The notes below the pieces were generated by a model, which saw nothing but the letters and a program-made list of their open reading frames with translations, ran no database searches and was not told where the DNA came from. Below, one piece after another: positions 12,735-16,522 of a stretch of DNA of 16,522 nucleotides. Each line of letters starts with the position of its first letter. Positions within the stretch are counted from its first letter, which is position 1. A program made the translations under genes and the position numbers. The DNA comes from Fibrobacter sp. (lineage in GTDB: Bacteria; Fibrobacterota; Fibrobacteria; Fibrobacterales; Fibrobacteraceae), in the NCBI GenBank assembly GCA_016295375.1, contig JAEDLI010000048.1:1-16522 (forward strand), given 5' to 3'.

Positions 12735-13640
12735 TTATTCTACTGGGTAAAACACTTCGTTTACTTCGTAAAGGTAAGTCCCGTCGTAATAAAGGTTTTC
12801 CTGCACGTAGCCTAATTTACAGTACAGAACACCGTTTGACATTTTTTCTATGGAAGTGGAAGTCACACCATTGTTAATTGACCGTTTCCCGTCGGCACTT
12901 ATATTTATAAAGTCGCCATCTTCGGTTACCCATTTTCCTACAAGACCCTCTGAAAAACCATCTCTCTCAAATCTTTCAAAAAGATAGACTTGAAAAAGAA
13001 GCCCGTCTGCATAAATTATATAGCTATCGTCATCGCCAAAGGAGTCCACCAAAACCCCTCGCGTTACATCAAGACTGGAGTTGAACGAAGTTTCATCGTA
13101 AGGTGTTCCGTCGTCATTAATCATTGTTGCCACGACGGAAATTTTCCCATCGCTTAGTGATGAGAAAGTATATTTGTCGTGAAGGTCACCGTCCTTATCT
13201 GCCCATGCCGTGCCTGATAGGCTTTCGAACATTTCAGAGCTGAGACTGGCACCGGCAGGTCCAAATGAGAATGGTGTCGATGTGTTGCCGCCGTCATCGT
13301 CACCGGTCTGTGTCTTTCCACCGTTGTCGTCATCGGCAGAAGTTTTGCCGCCATCGCCGTCGGAGTCCTTCGAATCTTCGTCCTTGCTGGAGGACTTCTC
13401 ATCATTTTTCACCCATTCTCCGGACTTGCAGGTGTAGGAGGCCTGGTCGTCTTTCACGAACCCGACGGTGCCTTCGGCGGTCTTTGCGCAAAGACCCAGT
13501 TCGTCGAAGGTCTGGACTTCGAAGTCGGGTGTGGCGGTCTTGCTGTCAGAGCCGCTGGAGCTGTCGTCGCCGCAGGCAACAAGGCTCATCAGGAGGGAGG
13601 CGGAAACGAGGGATATTCCGACGTAGAGTTGTTTTTTCAT
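12735..13640 (-). CDS. Fibrobacter-type lipoprotein of unknown function
   Basis: The 301 residues start with a lipoprotein signal peptide: MKKQ, hydrophobic core, LVAC with C23 as the lipidated cysteine, then GDDSSSG. A short module follows with C51 and C71 (GLCAKT...YTCKSGEWV), probably one disulfide. Residues 81-122 are a low-complexity Asp/Ser/Lys/Gly linker with DDDNGGKTQTGDDDGG near-repeats. Residues 135-301 form a beta-rich domain (GTAWADKDGDLHDKYTF, GKWVTEDGDFINIS, VLYCKLGYVQENLYYDGTYLY) resembling a lipocalin-like or small beta-sandwich fold, which I cannot assign to a family. The start has GGAG eight bases upstream. A TTGACA (13701-13696), 16 bases, TACATT promoter fits this gene. 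It is likely anchored on the outer membrane with the linker as a flexible stalk. No enzymatic motif was seen. Confidence 0.85.
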   Translation of the reverse strand: MKKQLYVGISLVSASLLMSLVACGDDSSSGSDSKTATPDFEVQTFDELGLCAKTAEGTVGFVKDDQASYTCKSGEWVKNDEKSSSKDEDSKDSDGDGGKTSADDDNGGKTQTGDDDGGNTSTPFSFGPAGASLSSEMFESLSGTAWADKDGDLHDKYTFSSLSDGKISVVATMINDDGTPYDETSFNSSLDVTRGVLVDSFGDDDSYIIYADGLLFQVYLFERFERDGFSEGLVGKWVTEDGDFINISADGKRSINNGVTSTSIEKMSNGVLYCKLGYVQENLYYDGTYLYEVNEVFYPVE

Positions 13641-13656
13641 GGTATTTTCTCCAAGG

Positions 13657-13701
13657 TTGACAAATTTGTAAAGAATGTAATAAAAAAAACAGATTTGTCA
13701 A
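13657..13701 (-). promoter_or_regulatory. Lipoprotein promoter flanked by a 9-bp inverted repeat
   Basis: On the minus strand the -35 TTGACA (13701-13696) and the -10 TACATT (13679-13674) are 16 bases apart, with transcription predicted near 13667. ATTTGTCAA (13693-13701) is the exact reverse complement of TTGACAAAT (13657-13665), so a second TTGACA faces it on the plus strand, 15 bases before a TAATAA. The arms could be operator half-sites, or two face-to-face promoters, the plus-strand one pointing at the gene at 13801. Confidence 0.5.
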
Positions 13702-13800
13702 ACGTTTTTAAAACAAGCTGTTTTTTAGTATAGGTTGGCCAGGAAATTATGCCGAAATAATCTAAATTTGTCGTCTATTACGCTACTATTGGAAAAATTC

Positions 13801-14355
13801 ATGAAATTTGCCGTTCCCGTTTTGTTTTTTTTGAGCCTTGCGGTAAGCGTTTTGGCCGCTCCGCCCCAGGGTAGTTCCGGGAACGTTTTCATATCCTCTA
13901 CCGAGCGGATGCTTATCCAGATGCTCCTGAGTGACGAGACTTTTGGACCTACCTTTATGGAAAGGTGTACCGCCGAGGCGGACAGCCTGCTAGGAACGAA
14001 ACAGTCGAGAGAAACCTGTGTCTGTGCGTTCAATCATCTGGTCAGGAACGATACCCTGCTCTACCTCTTGATGAAATCCATGGATGCTAATGGCGAAATC
14101 AAGGATTTCGGCCCTCTGGGCATGCGGCTCCTTTCGCCCTGCCTCCCACTGGAATTTACTCCCGAGATGGAAAAGTCCATTGAGGAGGAATGTCTCCGGG
14201 TGGTTCGTGGCGGAAACAGGTCCCGCTGCAAGTGCGCCTACAAGCATATCAAAAAGAATTACACGGTAAAGTCCCTGCTAGAAGAAATTTCCCTGGACAG
14301 GGAAAAGCTCCGGCTGAAACTGGTGGGCCTTGTCGGAAGGTGCGTTGTCCCCTAA
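13801..14355 (+). CDS. Secreted protein with two tandem four-cysteine modules, unknown function
   Basis: The 184 residues begin with a Sec signal peptide (MKFAVPVLFFLSLAVSVLAA, cleavage likely near residue 20). The mature part contains two copies of one pattern: C56, C73-V-C75-A-F-N-H79, C114; then C131, C143-K-C145-A-Y-K-H149, C181. Each is C-x(11-16)-C-x-C-A-[FY]-x-H-[LI], about 30 helix-prone residues, then a closing C. This implies an internal duplication, with each module forming two disulfides or a metal site. The ATG at 13801 is chosen over an in-frame one at 13735 because the signal peptide begins there; a GGA lies about 8 bases upstream and a TACTAT box at 13784-13789. Its stop codon overlaps the ribosome site of the VanZ-like gene. 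I do not recognise the family. Confidence 0.8.
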   Translation: MKFAVPVLFFLSLAVSVLAAPPQGSSGNVFISSTERMLIQMLLSDETFGPTFMERCTAEADSLLGTKQSRETCVCAFNHLVRNDTLLYLLMKSMDANGEIKDFGPLGMRLLSPCLPLEFTPEMEKSIEEECLRVVRGGNRSRCKCAYKHIKKNYTVKSLLEEISLDREKLRLKLVGLVGRCVVP

Positions 14356-14364
14356 GGAATAAAA

Positions 14365-14781
14365 ATGTTCGAGTCCCTGTTCCAGAAATACCCGTTCTTT
14401 CGCGCTGTGCCTTGCATCATCTGCATGGCGATTATCTTCAAGCTGTCGTCCTTGACTAACGAACAGCTGGAGGATTTTCCCCAGATTTGGGACAAACTGG
14501 CCCACTTTCTGGAATACGCTACCCTCGCGGGCTGTTACGCCATGATCTGGACTCGAAACGAATGGTCCAGGCGGCAGTGGCTGCGGGTCTTGATTGTAGG
14601 TGTTCTCGCCTTGGCCTACGGCTGTACCGACGAATACCACCAGAACTTTGTAGAGGGCCGGGACTGTAGCGCTTTTGACCTAGTGGCGGACTTGACAGGC
14701 GGCCTGTTCGGCGGAATCGTCTATGCCGTCATCACGCGGATATTGAACCGCTTTGATCCGGTGGAAAAAAATGTGAAGTGA
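14365..14781 (+). CDS. VanZ-like family membrane protein
   Basis: The 138 residues match the VanZ-like family: DKLAHFLEYATLAGCY (43-58), then CTDEYHQNFVEGRDCSAFDLVADLTGGLFGG (87-117), with conserved D43, H47, E50, D89, E90, Q93, R99, D105 and D109. Four membrane segments are likely, at about 12-28, 48-62, 73-88 and 106-127. VanZ itself gives low-level teicoplanin resistance by an unclear mechanism; the general family has no fixed role, though an envelope or cell-wall function is usual. TAAGGA serves both as the stop of the preceding gene and as the Shine-Dalgarno, seven bases from this ATG, so the two genes are surely co-transcribed and probably translationally coupled. No terminator with a T run follows. 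Confidence 0.88.
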   Translation: MFESLFQKYPFFRAVPCIICMAIIFKLSSLTNEQLEDFPQIWDKLAHFLEYATLAGCYAMIWTRNEWSRRQWLRVLIVGVLALAYGCTDEYHQNFVEGRDCSAFDLVADLTGGLFGGIVYAVITRILNRFDPVEKNVK

Positions 14782-14890
14782 GAGGTGTGAGATTAGTAAT
14801 GAGTTGTCGGTTATCAGTTATCAGTATATAATTTGGCGCCAAAGGCGCGACTATAAGAACTCACAACTCACAACTGACGACTCATAACTT
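14782..14890. repeat. Low-complexity palindromic repeat between converging VanZ-like gene and murB
   Basis: The left arm is a series of (A)GTTATCAGT / GAGTTGTCGG words, and the right arm is AACTCACAACTCACAACTGACGACTC words, which are roughly the reverse complement. The centre is the perfect 12-base palindrome TTTGGCGCCAAA (14832-14843), followed by AAAGGCGCGA as in the 29-nt units. The same word set appears after gdhA at 512-550. No gene or T-run terminator was seen. Confidence 0.65.
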
Positions 14891-15823
14891 CTAGAATTCC
14901 CCCAGCAGAATAATCTCCCGTTTCAGTTCAATCCTGAATTTTTCGGAAACTTTATTTTGTACGTACTCGCTGAGGCTCTTGATGTCTTGGGCGGTTGCGC
15001 CGCCTGCATTCACGATGAAGTTGGCGTGTAACGTGCTTACTTCTGCACCGCCTATGCGATAGCCCTTTAGCCCCGTCTGTTCGATGTAGTAGCCTGGTGC
15101 GACCTGTGTTGGGGTCTCGGCGGCGCCGACTTCTAGTCGTTTGAAGGTGGAACCTGCGTTGGGCGTGTTCAGGGGCTGCGTGGCCTTGCGTTTGGCCATG
15201 CACTCGGCCAGTTCTGCTTCCAGGTCGGCGGCGGTCAATCCCTGCGAACTTGCGCTTTGCAGCTGGAACCTAGCCGCGAGAATGATTTTTCCATTGTCAT
15301 CCCCGGCGCCATTGTTGCCGTCATTGAAAACACTCCGTCTGTAGCCGAAACCGCATTCGGCGGCGGACAGCTCGCGGATGTTTCCGACCGCATCAAGGAC
15401 CGTCACGCCGGTGCAGGCTTGTCCGATTTCTTGACCGTAGGCGCCTGCGTTCATATATACCGCCCCGCCCAAGGTCCCGGGGATGCCGGCCAGCTTGTGG
15501 ATTCCGGCGTAGCCCTGCATGAGGGTGTGCCGGGTGAACCTGCCCAGGGGTATTGCCGCACCTACCTTGAACTTGCCGTTCCCCAGGTCCTCGATTTCCG
15601 AAAAATCTCCGGTGAGGGAGATGACCACGCCGTCGTAGCCCTTGTCCGAGACCAACAGGTTGGTCCCGTTACCCAAAATAAAATGTGGGAGATGTTTTTC
15701 CCGAGCAAATGAAAGTGCGTTTTTCAGGCTTTCCATGGAGCTCACCTTGGCAAAATACCGCGCAGGGCCGCCCACCTTGAAGGAGGTGTGCTTGGACATA
15801 AATTCATTTTCAAGAATTTGCAT
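14891..15823 (-). CDS. murB: UDP-N-acetylenolpyruvoylglucosamine reductase
   Basis: FAD enzyme that reduces UDP-GlcNAc-enolpyruvate to UDP-MurNAc with NADPH in cytoplasmic peptidoglycan precursor synthesis. The 310 residues are of the shorter type II form: NEFMSKHTSFKVGGPARY at the start, FAD-binding GNGTNLLVSD (51-60) and GIPGTLGGAVYMNAGAYG (113-130), YRRSVF (161-166, R162), NAGSTFKR (222-229, catalytic S225), and the terminal REIILLG with E303. A stretch around 165-180 (FNDGNNGAGDDNGK) is an Asn/Asp/Gly-rich loop longer than I expect. The ATG at 15823 has no Shine-Dalgarno; a TATAAT box lies nine bases upstream, so the mRNA leader is very short or absent. An alternative start at residue 9 also lacks a ribosome site. 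Confidence 0.96.
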   Translation of the reverse strand: MQILENEFMSKHTSFKVGGPARYFAKVSSMESLKNALSFAREKHLPHFILGNGTNLLVSDKGYDGVVISLTGDFSEIEDLGNGKFKVGAAIPLGRFTRHTLMQGYAGIHKLAGIPGTLGGAVYMNAGAYGQEIGQACTGVTVLDAVGNIRELSAAECGFGYRRSVFNDGNNGAGDDNGKIILAARFQLQSASSQGLTAADLEAELAECMAKRKATQPLNTPNAGSTFKRLEVGAAETPTQVAPGYYIEQTGLKGYRIGGAEVSTLHANFIVNAGGATAQDIKSLSEYVQNKVSEKFRIELKREIILLGEF

Positions 15824-15832
15824 GTTGACAAT

Positions 15833-15838
15833 ATTATA
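15833..15838 (-). promoter_or_regulatory. Candidate murB -10 box (TATAAT)
   Basis: Minus-strand TATAAT, nine bases (ATTGTCAAC), then the murB ATG. An overlapping TAATAT is three bases closer. The predicted message starts at or within three bases of the start codon. No -35 hexamer is seen; the place is filled by the heptamer repeat. Confidence 0.55.
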
Positions 15839-15844
15839 AATCTC

Positions 15845-15871
15845 TCGTCTTTCGTCTTTCGTCTTTCGTCT
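15845..15871. repeat. Tandem heptamer repeat TCGTCTT, nearly four copies
   Basis: Three exact copies of TCGTCTT (15845-15865) and a fourth missing its last T (15866-15871). The array lies exactly between the divergent murB and primase-like -10 boxes and so occupies both -35 regions. The units are contiguous with no spacers, so it is not a CRISPR. Confidence 0.8.
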
Positions 15872-15880
15872 AAGAGTTTC

Positions 15881-15886
15881 TATAAT
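15881..15886 (+). promoter_or_regulatory. Candidate primase-like gene -10 box (TATAAT)
   Basis: A perfect TATAAT, eight bases (TCCCCTAG), then ATG at 15895. No Shine-Dalgarno lies in those eight bases. TTCGTC, 17 bases upstream and inside the heptamer array, is a poor -35 match. Confidence 0.55.
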
Positions 15887-15894
15887 TCCCCTAG

Positions 15895-16522
15895 ATGACC
15901 GACGAAGAGCTGAAACGGTTCAAGGCCTCCCTGTCCATTACGGCGGTGGCCCGTTCCCTGGGCATAGATGTTGTCCGGGGCAAGTGCCGCTGTGCCTTTG
16001 CGAGCCGTCATGCCCATGGCGACAGGACTCCGTCGGTTTCCATTTCCGAGGAGAAGGGTTATTTCCGCTGCTGGGTCTGCGACGACGTGCGGGGCGACGT
16101 GATTTCCCTGGTGCAAAAGTACAAGGGTTGCTCCTTTGTAGAGGCCCTGAATTACCTTCGCGAAACTTTTCCGTTTTTGGCCCCTGCGGGCAAGTCCACC
16201 TCGGCAGGCAAGCCTGTTGTGGGCGCCCATCATAATGTTGCCGCTCAGGCTCCCCAGGAAATCTACGCTACGGAGCCTATGCCCATGCCGGAACCGGCAC
16301 CGGCAGAGGAGCTGGTCAGCGAAGACGAACGCAAAAAGATCATCCTGAATTTTTTGAAGATGCTTTCGCCGGTAGACGGAACCCAGGCCGCCGCTTGGCT
16401 TATGGGGCGTCGCATCTTCAAGCCCGTATGGGACAAGATGCTCCTTAGGACCATCAAGGACTACGGTCAGCTGAACAATGCCCTTAAGGACACCTACAGC
16501 ATGGATGTCTTGCAGTACGTGG
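15895..16522 (+). CDS. CHC2 zinc-finger primase-like protein, N-terminal part (continues past window)
   Basis: The open frame runs to the window edge (209 codons). Residues 1-95 resemble the DnaG zinc-binding domain: ITAVARSLGIDVVRG, GDRTPSVSI (compare the usual EKTPSF), GYFRCWVCDDVRGDVISLV and FVEALNYL. The ligands read C33 (or C31), H41, C59 and C62. H41-x17-C59-x2-C62 matches the family, but the usual CPFH is widened to CAFASRHAH. Residues 96-142 are an Ala/Pro/Glu linker. From 143 on is a helical region with AAAWLMGRRIFKPVWDKMLLRTI, recalling the segment before the TOPRIM core of DnaG, which would lie outside the window. It could be the housekeeping primase or a second, specialised one. 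The ATG follows a TATAAT box by eight bases without a ribosome site. Confidence 0.78.
   Translation, partial: MTDEELKRFKASLSITAVARSLGIDVVRGKCRCAFASRHAHGDRTPSVSISEEKGYFRCWVCDDVRGDVISLVQKYKGCSFVEALNYLRETFPFLAPAGKSTSAGKPVVGAHHNVAAQAPQEIYATEPMPMPEPAPAEELVSEDERKKIILNFLKMLSPVDGTQAAAWLMGRRIFKPVWDKMLLRTIKDYGQLNNALKDTYSMDVLQYV

Noticed and set aside
13735..13800. Upstream start for the cysteine-rich secreted protein
   Set aside because: It would bury the signal peptide behind 22 polar residues; the ATG at 13801 gives a standard Sec signal.
15845..15871. Possible CRISPR or VNTR gene feature
   Set aside because: The units are seven bases, contiguous and without spacers, so it cannot be a CRISPR. It is kept only as a simple tandem repeat.

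Overview
This window looks like chromosomal DNA from Fibrobacter or a close relative. The evidence is a lipoprotein whose N-terminus is a short signal peptide, a LVAC lipobox and a Ser/Asp-rich stretch, followed by a C...GEWV module, all of which I associate with Fibrobacter surface proteins. Other support is TATATT-type -10 boxes, long purine-poor intergenic repeats and a Gram-negative core gene set (murB, purC, gdhA, dut). The genus call is inference from recall; no database was searched. Sixteen protein genes cover almost all of the window, two of them cut by its edges. No RNA gene, IS element or CRISPR array was seen, and no gene-free gap exceeds about 220 bases.

Region 1 (1-5250, core metabolism with a restriction island): the 3' end of gdhA with its terminator, dut on the plus strand, then a single-gene MmeI-like type IIL/IIG restriction-modification enzyme on the minus strand. 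The last is AT-richer than its neighbours. A segment of three consecutive hairpins separates it from the divergent meso-diaminopimelate dehydrogenase gene (ddh), which ends at a strong terminator.

Region 2 (5415-9809, minus strand, read right to left): a four-gene set encoding a C39-like cysteine peptidase, a RimK-type ATP-grasp ligase with an N-terminal RLAN-like domain, a GCS2-family carboxylate-amine ligase and an N-formylglutamate-amidohydrolase-family hydrolase. Two amide-bond-forming enzymes and two amide-bond-cleaving enzymes side by side suggest synthesis and processing of an unidentified amino-acid conjugate or small peptide. This is the best candidate here for an undescribed system. 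Every junction in the set carries a palindromic repeat, and one repeat supplies the ribosome binding site of the GCS2 gene.

Region 3 (9907-12609, minus strand): purC, an Rrf2/IscR-like regulator with three cysteines and a CobW/COG0523 metallochaperone GTPase with a very long His/Asp-rich linker. They run in the same direction as region 2 and lie directly upstream of it.

Region 4 (12735-16522, cell envelope and replication): the Fibrobacter-type lipoprotein (minus), a secreted protein built of two tandem four-cysteine modules followed by a VanZ-like membrane protein (plus), murB (minus), and the start of a CHC2 zinc-finger primase-like gene (plus). MurB and the primase-like gene diverge across a tandem heptamer repeat. 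Several first genes of transcription units (dut, the amidohydrolase gene, murB, the primase-like gene) have a -10 box only 6-9 bases before the ATG and no Shine-Dalgarno, which suggests leaderless mRNAs.
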